Of a stretch of DNA of 64,000 bases, positions 39,199 through 48,100 are shown one piece after another. Each line of letters begins with the position of its first letter. Position 1 is the stretch's first letter. The translations under genes were made by a program, and so were the position numbers. Source of the stretch: Photobacterium pectinilyticum (GTDB taxonomy: Bacteria; Pseudomonadota; Gammaproteobacteria; Enterobacterales; Vibrionaceae); contig NZ_JANEYT010000001.1 in the NCBI RefSeq assembly GCF_024357955.1, positions 158,150-222,149 on the forward strand, read 5' to 3'. The notes under the pieces are model-generated. The model was not told the DNA's origin. It did no database searches and worked only from the letters and a program-made list of their open reading frames with translations.

Positions 39199-40140
39199 AT
39201 GCACCGTTCTAATTTGCAACAATGGCAGCATAGCCATGACTTTGTTTCAATCAACCATAAAGGGGAACAGCGGACGCGGTGGGTGCTAGGGTTGACAGTC
39301 GTGACTATGGTGGCGGAGATCACCGCAGGTACACTCTTTGGCTCGATGGCGTTATTGGCCGATGGTTGGCACATGGGGACCCACGCAGCCGCTTTCCTCA
39401 TTACCCTGTTTGCCTACCGCTATGCCCGCAAACACACCAACAATCCAACGTTCTCGTTCGGAACAGGCAAAGTCAGTGTGCTCGGAGGGTTCACTAGTGC
39501 CATCGCACTTGGCCTTGTTGCCTTACTGATGTTGGTTGAATCTTTAGATCGCCTGCTTAATCCACAAACCATACAATTCAATGAAGCCATTCTTGTGGCT
39601 GTGATCGGTTTATTAGTCAATATCGTCAGCGTATTCTTGTTGCACGGTAGCCACCATGATGATCATGGTCACCATGAACATAGCCATAACCACGGGCATA
39701 GTCATGGTCACGATCATAACCTCCGCGCAGCCTATTTCCATGTATTGGCAGATGCCCTGACATCTCTATTGGCCATCGTTGCCCTGTTGTTTGGTAAATA
39801 CCTTGGCTACGACTGGCTCGACGCCATCATGGGCATGGTCGGTGCGGTGATCATTACTCGCTGGGCATGGGGCTTGATGAAGCAAACCAGCCCAATCTTG
39901 CTTGATGGCAGTATTGACCATGAATACCAACAAAAAATTGTCGACACACTTGAAAGTAATGCCGATAACAAAGTCAGTGATATCCATATCTGGAAAATCA
40001 GCGCCGACCATTATGCTGCGATGATTTCGCTGGTGACCCACCAACCCAAAGCAGCCAACGAATACAAGCAATTACTGAAAGAGTTCGATAAACTTAGTCA
40101 TCTCACGATAGAGGTCAACCCGTGCCAAACGGCACACTGA
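39199..40140 (+). CDS. dmeF: Cation diffusion facilitator, DmeF-like divalent metal exporter
   Basis: 313 residues with six helices. The CDF metal-site motifs are LLADGWHMGTHA and FHVLADALTS (D..H and HxxxD). A long His-rich cytoplasmic loop lies between helices 4 and 5 (HHDDHGHHEHSHNHGHSHGH). The start MHRSNLQQWQHSHDF and overall pattern resemble DmeF Co/Ni/Zn exporters more than ZitB. It is co-transcribed with a MarR regulator 13 bp downstream, whereas DmeF genes usually pair with a DmeR (RcnR-like) repressor. Confidence 0.88.
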   Translation: MHRSNLQQWQHSHDFVSINHKGEQRTRWVLGLTVVTMVAEITAGTLFGSMALLADGWHMGTHAAAFLITLFAYRYARKHTNNPTFSFGTGKVSVLGGFTSAIALGLVALLMLVESLDRLLNPQTIQFNEAILVAVIGLLVNIVSVFLLHGSHHDDHGHHEHSHNHGHSHGHDHNLRAAYFHVLADALTSLLAIVALLFGKYLGYDWLDAIMGMVGAVIITRWAWGLMKQTSPILLDGSIDHEYQQKIVDTLESNADNKVSDIHIWKISADHYAAMISLVTHQPKAANEYKQLLKEFDKLSHLTIEVNPCQTAH

Positions 40141-40153
40141 CAACGAGACAGAA

Positions 40154-40570
40154 ATGAAAGACATTGAACAGTTGAACCACACCATCATTGAATTCTACGA
40201 AAAGCTCTCTTCTTGGGAGCAATCCGTTGTCCGTGGCAAGGGCTTCTCCCTGCCACAGATTCATGTCGTTGAAATTCTAGGTGCACATGGTGCAATGAGG
40301 ATGAAGGAGTTGGCGGATAAAATTGGCGTGACGACCGGTACCCTGACTGTTCAGGTCGATAAAATGGTCAAGCTGGGTCTTCTGGTGCGCCGCCCGCATG
40401 AATCAGATCGTCGATCGATTCTCGTTGAGCTAACTGGAGAAGGAGAGGAGCTGTATCACGAGCACGATCAGCTTCATCTCAGCCTGACGCAAGACATCAC
40501 CGCAAAGCTCAGTACTGAAGAGCGGCAACAACTGCTTGCTAGCCTGGCCAAAATGAACCAAGAGTTCTAA
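40154..40570 (+). CDS. MarR-family transcriptional regulator
   Basis: 138 residues with a winged helix at about 25-110 (MRMKELADKIGVTTGTLTVQVDKMVKLGLLVRR is the recognition region; ESDRRSILVELTGEG is the wing). It probably represses its own operon with dmeF. Metal sensing is inferred from the pairing; no obvious Cys/His cluster is seen apart from YHEHDQLH near residue 102. The stop codon directly abuts a MITE copy. Confidence 0.88.
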   Translation: MKDIEQLNHTIIEFYEKLSSWEQSVVRGKGFSLPQIHVVEILGAHGAMRMKELADKIGVTTGTLTVQVDKMVKLGLLVRRPHESDRRSILVELTGEGEELYHEHDQLHLSLTQDITAKLSTEERQQLLASLAKMNQEF

Positions 40571-40730
40571 TACCAATCTGGATAAGTCGTTGATCAAGTA
40601 TTTGCACTGGAAAAATCGTTGTTATCAAAGCAGATATTGCAGTAACTAGTGGCTCTAATTACAAAATATCTAACGCAGAGAACATCGATTTTAACCAGCA
40701 AGACTGAGCAAATATTTATGTAGGTTGGTA
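40571..40730 (+). mobile_element. 160-bp MITE-like repeat, copy 3
   Basis: Same orientation as copy 2 and differing from it at only a few positions. The left end (TACCAATCTGG) begins at the base after the marR stop codon. TA flanks are visible on both sides. It is non-coding. Confidence 0.9.
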
Positions 40731-40770
40731 TAAACGTTACGATCCTATCAACGCCAGCTATCCACCCGAT

Positions 40771-40792
40771 ACAGGTACGGACCCGTACCTGT
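40771..40792. terminator. GC-rich hairpin between marR and gcvR
   Basis: ACAGGTACGG/CCGTACCTGT is a perfect 10-bp inverted repeat. The plus-strand side is followed by TATTGTCTTCTTT, so it fits best as the terminator of the plus-strand dmeF-marR unit, reached through the MITE. Confidence 0.5.
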
Positions 40793-40831
40793 TATTGTCT
40801 TCTTTAGCGTTGTGTTTAATACGCTATAGCG

Positions 40832-41341
40832 TTAAGCCGTTTCTAACACTTTCACAATCAGACCATCGTCGACTTGCTGCAACGCTTCAAGCAACTGTTC
40901 AGTATCCACTTCGGTAGGCACATCAACTTGCAACTCGGCAAAGAATAAAGCCTGGCCAAGATCAGGGACACCTATACGGTGGTTTTCAATCTTCACGATA
41001 CCGATGCCTATATTATCCAAAATACGGGTAATATCATTGACGATACCCGGACGATCACTCGACTCGACCTTCAAAGTTAGATGGTCGGTTTTGATTTCAC
41101 CAACCTCCGCCGCTTCTATGATCCGGATATCTAATTCTTGCTGGGCTTGGAAAAGCTCTCTTAGCTGACCCGCAGATTGTGCTGGAATATCAATCTTCAA
41201 AATCCCGACAACTTGGTTATCCAGCCTGTTAATCTTACTGATCAGCCACTTGCCACCAAGTTCGTGAGTCTTGGCTGCTAATTTATTGATAAGTTGAGGA
41301 TGATCTGTTCCCGCCAATGTTACGGTTAATTGAGTATTCAT
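40832..41341 (-). CDS. gcvR: ACT-domain regulator, GcvR-like
   Basis: 169 residues with two ACT domains. The first starts at residue 5 (TVTLAGTDHPQLINKLA) and the second near residue 85 (TLKVESSDRPGIVNDI). GcvR in E. coli has this architecture; it binds glycine and restrains GcvA at the glycine-cleavage operon. The assignment to GcvR rather than another double-ACT protein is by architecture only, since no gcv genes are near. Confidence 0.75.
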   Translation of the reverse strand: MNTQLTVTLAGTDHPQLINKLAAKTHELGGKWLISKINRLDNQVVGILKIDIPAQSAGQLRELFQAQQELDIRIIEAAEVGEIKTDHLTLKVESSDRPGIVNDITRILDNIGIGIVKIENHRIGVPDLGQALFFAELQVDVPTEVDTEQLLEALQQVDDGLIVKVLETA

Positions 41342-41487
41342 ACGCGCTTCCCCTCTACAATCCAGCCAGAAACACGCTGGCTATATAGTCAGATTAGCAA
41401 GCAACTGGGCAACGTGCCGTGACCAGGCTCCATTCTGGTTATGAAAACCATTGTTTCCCCCATACTGAATTCACAAATCCATGCAAA

Positions 41488-41520
41488 AGAGCCAGTTACT
41501 AAAGTAACTGGCTCATAAGG
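41488..41520 (-). terminator. Terminator of the chemoreceptor gene
   Basis: GAGCCAGTTAC/GTAACTGGCTC hairpin, followed on the minus strand by TTTTG. Confidence 0.8.
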
Positions 41521-41550
41521 GCTGTGGATCTTTCAAGCTGATTTAAGGTT

Positions 41551-42996
41551 TCAGCTATTGGTACGATATTTATGCAAAATATCACCCAACTGACGCGAGG
41601 TATCCGCCAAGCTGGTGCTGTTATCAATCGACTGTTCACTCATAGTACGGATCACTTCCGACTGGGAACGGATATCATGCAACTCTGAGGCTATATCATT
41701 GGCAACCGTAGTCTGTTGATGTGCCGCCGTCGCAATTTGAGTGCTCATGTCCATCACCTGACGTGCCGATTCGGCAATGTTATCCACGTCGCGGCCGATT
41801 TCGGTGATCATCTCACGACTGTGGTGCGACTGCTCAAGCGTCACAGCGGTAATGTTGGAGATACTGTTCGTCTCAAGCTGAAGCTTGTCAATCATAGCCT
41901 GAATCTCAACCGTTGCCTGCTGCGTGCGCCCCGCCAGCGTTCTGACTTCATCGGCAACCACAGCAAAGCCACGCCCCTGCTCACCGGCACGGGCCGCTTC
42001 TATTGCCGCATTCAGCGCAAGCAAGTTAGTTTGTTCAGAAATAGCATTGATCGTGGTGATCACCGCATTGATTTCTTCGGCCTTCTCATTGAGGCTACCA
42101 ACAGCACGCGAGGCTTCGTCGGTTTGCTCAGACAGCTGGGTCACTTTGACAATCGCCTGTTGAACATTGCGATTACCCTGCTCGATGCTTTGCATGTCAG
42201 CATCCGATTGATCAGAGGTTTGCTGTGCCAAACCAGCGATATCTTTAGCCGACGCTGTCATTTCTTCCATCGCCGTCGCTACTGAATCAAGCGAAGCGTA
42301 TTGCTGGTTCACTTGTTGGCCTGCACCTTGTGCATCATTACCGAAATTACCTGCCGCAATCTGCAGGTTCTGAGCACTGTGCTTCACCGTATTGACCAGC
42401 TCGCTTAAGGTATCCATAGTGCGATCTAATTCAAAACCGATGATACCGAACTCGTCTCGGCCAACGTGGAAACCCAGTCGCGACGTCAAATCACCATCGG
42501 CAATACGCCTAGTGGCTTGGTGCATCACCCACAGCGCACCGCCAAGGAAAGTCGCTATCCAGTAACACAGCAAACCAATTGGTAAGAGTGCAGCCAGTGA
42601 ATAGAAAAAGCGCTGCAAGGCCTGATCTTTTTCTGCCTGGAATGATGTGGACAACGCCTGTGGCAAGCTCGCCATGCCCATTGATGTCACCATCTGCGCC
42701 TGCTCTCGGGCTGTTCCGTAGGTATTGCCGGTAAAGTTCACACCTTGTTGTTGCAATAAGTTGCGCTGGGCATCATTGTCCAAACCGGAACCCTGTACTG
42801 TTTCGACCATTGCCGCAAGTCTTGCTTCGGTCACCATCAATTGCTGCCGCTCAAGTTGGCTAACGCTTTGGCGGTAATGCAACCCGGCAATCGCCGTGAC
42901 GACCGTGGCAATCAGTGCAAAGAGCACCCAAAACTTATCGTTGACAGACATCTTGACAAACAGTCTGTCAACGGTACGAAATTCAACCTCTCTCAT
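41551..42996 (-). CDS. Methyl-accepting chemotaxis protein
   Basis: Inner-membrane chemoreceptor of 481 residues. Helix 1 is at about 22-42, followed by a short periplasmic region of roughly 90 residues, helix 2 near 131-155, then HAMP. The C-terminal signalling domain carries the conserved hairpin tip ([35 protein letters not shown] region). The periplasmic part is too short for a Cache domain and has no family I recognise. It stands alone and the ligand is unknown. No CheR/CheB pentapeptide is present at the C-terminus. Confidence 0.93.
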   Translation of the reverse strand: MREVEFRTVDRLFVKMSVNDKFWVLFALIATVVTAIAGLHYRQSVSQLERQQLMVTEARLAAMVETVQGSGLDNDAQRNLLQQQGVNFTGNTYGTAREQAQMVTSMGMASLPQALSTSFQAEKDQALQRFFYSLAALLPIGLLCYWIATFLGGALWVMHQATRRIADGDLTSRLGFHVGRDEFGIIGFELDRTMDTLSELVNTVKHSAQNLQIAAGNFGNDAQGAGQQVNQQYASLDSVATAMEEMTASAKDIAGLAQQTSDQSDADMQSIEQGNRNVQQAIVKVTQLSEQTDEASRAVGSLNEKAEEINAVITTINAISEQTNLLALNAAIEAARAGEQGRGFAVVADEVRTLAGRTQQATVEIQAMIDKLQLETNSISNITAVTLEQSHHSREMITEIGRDVDNIAESARQVMDMSTQIATAAHQQTTVANDIASELHDIRSQSEVIRTMSEQSIDNSTSLADTSRQLGDILHKYRTNS

Positions 42997-43162
42997 CCTC
43001 GTTCCCTGTAGTTATTATTGGGTTTGGCCATATGGTAACAGCTCAACGTTTGCTGTTGTGATGCAGGATTTATTTTTCAGATAACAGAAGTACACCATTT
43101 CACAAAAAGTTGATCTTTATCACAAAAAACCACCAATTTAATGCTTCTAACTAATACCGACA

Positions 43163-43218
43163 TAAAAAAACCGGTCGTTATCACTCTGAATCCCAGAGCG
43201 ATACCAACCGGTTTTGTA
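43163..43218 (-). terminator. Terminator of the orphan membrane-protein gene
   Basis: AAACCGGT/ACCGGTTT outer stem encloses a second small stem (CTCTG/CAGAG). On the minus strand TTTTTTT follows. Confidence 0.8.
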
Positions 43219-43248
43219 TGTTACTTTTCGTCAATAAACGAAGGAAGC

Positions 43249-43737
43249 TTAGATACCTGCGCGCTTGAACAAACCAGCCATTAATGGTGAATTTGCTTTA
43301 ACTTGCTTGGATTTAGTCTTGAACTCACGTGCCAGCGACGTATCTTTGATATCGTTGGCAATGTAAATCATTGACTGGTACATATCACCTGCTGTTTTGA
43401 TACGAGCGCTATCGTTCATTGGGCTAATGATTTTCACCACATCGGTGCCTTTCATGCCGTTTTTAGTAGCGTAATTCTCAACAGAATCCAACAGCTTATC
43501 TAAATCATTCACGAAGTCAGAATTTTCAACACCTAACTTCTTAATCTCTTTCAGGTTACGCTTTCGCACCCGATTGATAATAAATGCTGGCTTATTGATC
43601 ATCTTGTAACCGAAGAAACCGGCAAGAATCAGTAAGGCAACACCACCAGCTACATAACCCCAAATAGAACCCGAAGATTCAGCAACTGGCTGGATCACTT
43701 CGGCGGCGGTTGTAACAGATACTGGTACATCAGACAT
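43249..43737 (-). CDS. Single-span membrane protein of unknown function
   Basis: 162 residues: a short, weakly charged N-terminus, one helix at about 25-43 (SIWGYVAGGVALLILAGFFGY), then a basic stretch (RVRKRNLKEIKK) and a helical soluble region. The charge pattern puts the C-terminal domain in the cytoplasm. It has its own terminator and is not linked to neighbours. I recognise no family. Confidence 0.7.
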   Translation of the reverse strand: MSDVPVSVTTAAEVIQPVAESSGSIWGYVAGGVALLILAGFFGYKMINKPAFIINRVRKRNLKEIKKLGVENSDFVNDLDKLLDSVENYATKNGMKGTDVVKIISPMNDSARIKTAGDMYQSMIYIANDIKDTSLAREFKTKSKQVKANSPLMAGLFKRAGI

Positions 43738-44143
43738 ATTGGTAACCTTTCATTTCTCTGGAACAGAACAACAGTGACATTATGCACTCCAGCAACAAAG
43801 AACTATGCGTTTTATCAATATTTGTTGCAAATAGGGTGACCGACTTCAAGCTTTGGTAATTAAACTGGCGAGCATATCGTGCCACAAAGCATAATCTTTC
43901 ACAAAAAATCAGTTCTGGCATTCAATAAAGATGCAGTAGGCTTCACCGTTAGCTGCTCAAAACGCTATAGATCAATGGTCAGCCATTTCAGAGGCAGGCC
44001 TGTCTTCTGAGAATACAACCACACTCATGCCCGGTGTAAATATTTATTGATATAGGTCTCAATTTCACTCCCCCCGACTATATGCAATGAGAAGTAGTTG
44101 TTATTTTAATAATTCAAAATATTGAAGATTAAATCAAAGTGAT
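43738..44143. other. Intergenic region before the yhf operon
   Basis: About 400 bases with no supported gene. The last 60 bases before yhfZ are AT-rich and could hold its promoter. No repeat or operator could be chosen. Confidence 0.5.
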
Positions 44144-45040
44144 ATGAAAACGCATTATATCAGTAAGGAAGGGGCTGCTATCATCAACATTGCCCGCTAT
44201 CTAATGTCAACGGTAGTCTATGACCGACTGCGTACTATTGATGCCCTATCTGAAGATATTGGGGTTTCTGTTGGTTTCGTCCAAAAAGCACTAACCACGA
44301 TTGAACAACAAGAAGCTGTAGAGCTATCAAGACAAGGGCGAAACGGTACATTTATTGCCAAACTCGACTACCGGGCCCTGGCAAAACTGGCTGGCTTCTC
44401 TCATGTTGTCTGTGCCATGCCACTGCCTTACACCAAGCACTATGAAGGGCTCGCCAGTGGACTAAAACAGCAAATCGGAGATCTCCCTCTGTATTTTGCC
44501 CACATGCGTGGTGCTGGCGTCAGAGCTGAATGCCTATTGGAAGGCTCCCATGATATTGCCATTATGTCCAAGTTAGCGGCACAAACCTATTCCGGAGGTT
44601 TTGTCACTGCCATCGACTTAGGACAGTATTCTTACTCCCATTCCCACAGGCTGATCTTTCGCCAAGGGGAATATAACAAAATAGAACATGTTGGTGTTGA
44701 CCCGGACTCACCGGACCAGAAGTTGCTGACTCAATCAGCTTTTCAAGACAAGCCTGTTACGATTGTAGAAATCAACTATACAGACAGCATGAATCTGTTA
44801 CTCAATGGTGACATTGATGCCGTAGTATGGCTGCCGGAAGCTATTGACATGGAAAAATACGGCTTGGCAGAGAGGCCACTGGATCATATAGAACAATGTA
44901 AATTGGCTTCTGAAGCCGTCATGCTGGTGAGTGGCGAGAACCCCCACATCACCACTCTGCTCAGAAAGCTGATTAATATTCCCGCTTTACTTGAACATCA
45001 GCAGCAAGTGGTGCGGGGCGACATCACCCCGAATTACTAA
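44144..45040 (+). CDS. yhfZ: YhfZ-family regulator with N-terminal winged helix
   Basis: 298 residues (E. coli YhfZ has 301). The N-terminal helix-turn-helix is at about 20-75 (LSEDIGVSVGFVQKALTTIEQQEAVELSRQGRNG, GntR-like). The remainder is the YhfZ domain, which resembles a periplasmic-binding fold (VEINYTDSMNLLLNGDIDAVVW). It is likely the local regulator of the yhf operon, sensing a small ligand. In E. coli it is the last gene, whereas here it is the first, 20 bp before yhfY. Confidence 0.85.
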   Translation: MKTHYISKEGAAIINIARYLMSTVVYDRLRTIDALSEDIGVSVGFVQKALTTIEQQEAVELSRQGRNGTFIAKLDYRALAKLAGFSHVVCAMPLPYTKHYEGLASGLKQQIGDLPLYFAHMRGAGVRAECLLEGSHDIAIMSKLAAQTYSGGFVTAIDLGQYSYSHSHRLIFRQGEYNKIEHVGVDPDSPDQKLLTQSAFQDKPVTIVEINYTDSMNLLLNGDIDAVVWLPEAIDMEKYGLAERPLDHIEQCKLASEAVMLVSGENPHITTLLRKLINIPALLEHQQQVVRGDITPNY

Positions 45041-45060
45041 TTACGGATCAGGAGAGAACA

Positions 45061-45438
45061 ATGAAGGAACGTCTCACTCTGCTGCAACAAACTAAAGTGA
45101 TCAGCGATGAAGCCTGCCAAGCAACGGAAATAGCTATCGGCCTTATCAGCCAGCATCTCGCCATTACACCGGATAATGCTCAGTTCCAAATGGCTATGAC
45201 CCACTTTGCCAGAGCTTATGACCGAATTAAAAATGGAATCACGGTGGCTGAAGGGCTAGATCCGGACATCCTTGACGAGATCCTCACGGATGATACATAC
45301 GAGCCGATTCAAGCCCTCAATGAGGCCATCATCCTCCAGACTGGCCTCATTGATGTTCCAGCCTCAGAAAATTCGTTTTTCATCAGTAATTTGTTCGCCA
45401 TTTATCATGCTTGTCTGGCGAAGGAGGAGGCATGTTAA
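45061..45438 (+). CDS. yhfY: YhfY, PRD-domain protein
   Basis: 125 residues forming a single PTS-regulation-type domain (helical; HFARAYDRIKNG contains the usual His). E. coli YhfY has 120 residues. PRDs are normally phosphorylated by the PTS phospho-relay, so it may link the operon to carbon status, possibly by acting with YhfZ. GGAGAG precedes the ATG. The stop codon overlaps the start of php by 7 bp. Confidence 0.82.
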   Translation: MKERLTLLQQTKVISDEACQATEIAIGLISQHLAITPDNAQFQMAMTHFARAYDRIKNGITVAEGLDPDILDEILTDDTYEPIQALNEAIILQTGLIDVPASENSFFISNLFAIYHACLAKEEAC

Positions 45439-46310
45439 TTGATGCGGATGGCTATACCTATTGCCATGAACATTTACACATTGATTTATCCACTCAAAAA
45501 GGTGATATCGACTGCCGACTGGATCAATACGCGCTGATTAAAGCGGAGATGGATGCACTTGTTGAACGAGGCGTTTATAACATCATTGAAGTAACAAATT
45601 CCTTTATGGGAAGAAATCCTCAATTTATTGAAAATTTAATATCCGACACAGGTATAAACATTCTCCTATCCACTGGATATTACATAGAGGGATTTTTTCC
45701 GCCCGAGCTGTATTCCAAATCAGCAAAAAGCATCAGCCAGGAAATGACCCGTGAAATCGTCGTGGGCATAGAAGGAAGCTCGCTCAAAGCCAGTGTCATT
45801 GGTGAAATAGGCAGCAGCCAAAGTACTTTTACGGACATTGAAAAAAAAGTATTTGAAGCCGCCGCAATGACACACTTTGAAACCGGCCGCCCTATTTCGA
45901 CCCACCAATCAATGAGCACCATGGGTCGCCAGCAGATTGAGTTGCTAAATCGTTTTGGCGTCGACATGCAAAGCGTCACTATCGGCCACTGCGATCTGAA
46001 AGACAACCTTGACGATATTTTGTGGTTGCTGGATCAAGGCTGCTTTGTTCAATTCGACACTATTGGTAAGAACGCCTATTACCCGGATAGTCGCCGGATC
46101 GCCATGCTCAAAGCCCTATCAGAGCGCGGAAGGTTAAACCAAGTCATGCTGTCGATGGATATTACCCGTCGGTCACACTTACAACAAAACGGTGGGCTCG
46201 GTTTCTGTTATTTGGTTGATACGTTTATTCCTCTACTGCTTGAAAACGGCATCAGCCAAACCGAAATCGACACCATGATGAGACATAACCCTAACCAACT
46301 TTTCCAATAA
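45432..46310 (+). CDS. php: Phosphotriesterase homology protein (YhfV)
   Basis: 292 residues, the same length as E. coli Php. It is an amidohydrolase-fold enzyme with a two-metal centre. The ligands are readable: HEHLHID (HxH), the bridging Glu in VIGEIGSS, His in STHQS, His in IGHCD and Asp in LSMD. The start at 45432 is chosen because GGAGGAGG lies just upstream. The family's true substrate is unknown; PTE homologues include lactonases and phosphotriesterases. It is translationally coupled to yhfY. Confidence 0.92.
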   Translation: MLIDADGYTYCHEHLHIDLSTQKGDIDCRLDQYALIKAEMDALVERGVYNIIEVTNSFMGRNPQFIENLISDTGINILLSTGYYIEGFFPPELYSKSAKSISQEMTREIVVGIEGSSLKASVIGEIGSSQSTFTDIEKKVFEAAAMTHFETGRPISTHQSMSTMGRQQIELLNRFGVDMQSVTIGHCDLKDNLDDILWLLDQGCFVQFDTIGKNAYYPDSRRIAMLKALSERGRLNQVMLSMDITRRSHLQQNGGLGFCYLVDTFIPLLLENGISQTEIDTMMRHNPNQLFQ

Positions 46311-46336
46311 CAAACAGAACAATAAAAGGTCAAATT

Positions 46337-46696
46337 ATGAAAAAAATCGGAATTGCCGGCTTACAACGAGAGCAAATAAAAGCGCAAATTGAACAAACCC
46401 TGCCGGGTCAGTTTGAATGCCACATCCTTAACGATATGGAAGCCGCCATGAAAGTAAAAAGTGGTGAGCTCGACTATTACATCGGTTGCTGCAATACCGG
46501 CGCGGGTGCTGCACTGTCACTCGCCATTGCTATCATTGGCTTTGCCCAAAGCTGCACGATTGCTAAACCCGCTATTCAAGCCAAGCAACATGAAATAGAG
46601 CAGTTTGTGAGTGAGGGAAGAGTCGCTTTCGGCCTCTCGGTTGAGCATGTCGAACACGCTGTCCCCATGTTAATCAATACACTCGCAAGCAGGTAA
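46337..46696 (+). CDS. yhfU: YhfU, DUF2620 family protein
   Basis: 119 residues (E. coli 117). A small alpha/beta protein with a GCCNTGAGAALSLAIAI central motif, reminiscent of PTS IIB-like folds and sugar-phosphate isomerase loops. The function is unknown. It sits between php and the transporter yhfT (6 bp), so a role as a soluble partner of YhfT is possible. Confidence 0.85.
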   Translation: MKKIGIAGLQREQIKAQIEQTLPGQFECHILNDMEAAMKVKSGELDYYIGCCNTGAGAALSLAIAIIGFAQSCTIAKPAIQAKQHEIEQFVSEGRVAFGLSVEHVEHAVPMLINTLASR

Positions 46697-46702
46697 ATAG
46701 TT

Positions 46703-48004
46703 ATGGATATGATAAACATTGGGCTGGTTGCCCTACTCTGTGCCATGACGGCATTTATTGCCAATCTTAGTGCATCAGTATTTCATGATGGAATCCGCCC
46801 TATTCTGCCCCAGCTCGTAGAGGGCAATATGACCCGCCGAGACGCTGGCTCTGTCGCTTTCGGCCTGTCTATTGGCTTCGTCGCATCAGTGGGGATTTCA
46901 TTTACATTATCAACCGGACTACTCAACCCTTGGCTGCTATTTCTACCAACCGATATCCTCGGCGTCATGATCGCCAGCCGGTGGCTCGCCGCCCTTGCTG
47001 GTGGGCTGTGGGGGATATTAGTCGTGACCTCACTCAGTGGCGTTAACGCAGTCCTTACCGGCTTACCCATAGACGCCCTCGGTGCGTTAGGCGAACTCGG
47101 TACCCCGGTCATGACCGCGTTTGCTTTGTTCCCGCTACTGGCGATTTTCTATCAATTCGGATGGAAAGCCGGGGCTGTTGCTGCAGCTGTTGTCCTTCTC
47201 TCTCGCCTACTCACCATCCAGTTTACGTCTATTTATCCAGAGTCCATCCAAATTTTTGTCGGTATGCTGATGTTAATTGGTACAGCGATTCAAAAAGACA
47301 TGGCAGATAAACGGAACGGCATTACCCCTCCGGATATGTCTGGCATGCATAGTTTATTTGACGAACGTACCAAGCGGATAATGAAGCACTTACCGCTGCT
47401 GGCTGCAACAGGGGCACTTGTTTCCATTGTTGCTAACGCCGGTATATTCGCCGGCTCAGAGGTCTCTATCTATGCTCTGGCCGATGTCTATAAGATGACA
47501 GATCCCATTGAAAAGCAAGCAGCAATGCAGCAAGTTGCCCTCTCTGAATTTATGAGGGGTATCGGCTTTGTTCCGCTCATCGCAACCACTGCGCTCGCAA
47601 CCGGCGTGTATGGCGTAGTCGGTATGACATTTGTATTTGTCGTGGGTTACCTATCACCGAATATCCCTGTCGCCGCAGTGCTGGGTGCTCTTACTATCTG
47701 CGTGGAAATTTTCGTGCTGCGTAAAATCGGCCACTTCCTCGAACGCTTCCCTTCCATCCGCAATGCCTCGGACAACATCCGAAACTCCATGAATACACTG
47801 ATGGAATTCTCGTTGCTGATTGGCGGAGTACTTGCCGTCATGAAGATGGGCTCAACAACCGGGCTGACGATTTTCACCATGCTGTTCTTCCTGAATGAAG
47901 TCATGGGACGTCCGATACTGAAAATCGCCGCACCTGCCGTCGCCGCCATTCTAACGGGTGTCGTACTCAATGTGCTTTATGTCTTCGGCTTGTTTGCTGT
48001 CTAA
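46703..48004 (+). CDS. yhfT: YhfT-family membrane transporter
   Basis: 433 residues with about ten to twelve hydrophobic segments and no signal peptide. The length equals E. coli YhfT (434). It is presumed to bring in the substrate of the yhf pathway. The family is annotated only as a putative transporter. It is separated from yhfX by 96 bp containing a large inverted repeat. Confidence 0.87.
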   Translation: MDMINIGLVALLCAMTAFIANLSASVFHDGIRPILPQLVEGNMTRRDAGSVAFGLSIGFVASVGISFTLSTGLLNPWLLFLPTDILGVMIASRWLAALAGGLWGILVVTSLSGVNAVLTGLPIDALGALGELGTPVMTAFALFPLLAIFYQFGWKAGAVAAAVVLLSRLLTIQFTSIYPESIQIFVGMLMLIGTAIQKDMADKRNGITPPDMSGMHSLFDERTKRIMKHLPLLAATGALVSIVANAGIFAGSEVSIYALADVYKMTDPIEKQAAMQQVALSEFMRGIGFVPLIATTALATGVYGVVGMTFVFVVGYLSPNIPVAAVLGALTICVEIFVLRKIGHFLERFPSIRNASDNIRNSMNTLMEFSLLIGGVLAVMKMGSTTGLTIFTMLFFLNEVMGRPILKIAAPAVAAILTGVVLNVLYVFGLFAV

Positions 48005-48016
48005 CTGACAGACTAA

Positions 48017-48076
48017 AGAGCCAGCTCCACATCAATACCTGTAATTGTCTACATACAAAACATGTGGACTGGCTCT
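48017..48076 (+). other. Long inverted repeat between yhfT and yhfX
   Basis: AGAGCCAGCTCCACAT (48017-48032) pairs with ATGTGGACTGGCTCT (48062-48076) with one unpaired base. No T tract follows, so it is more likely an mRNA stability or partial-termination element that sets different levels for the two halves of the operon. Confidence 0.65.
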
Positions 48077-48100
48077 GTTCATCTTTAGAAAGGGATTTAT

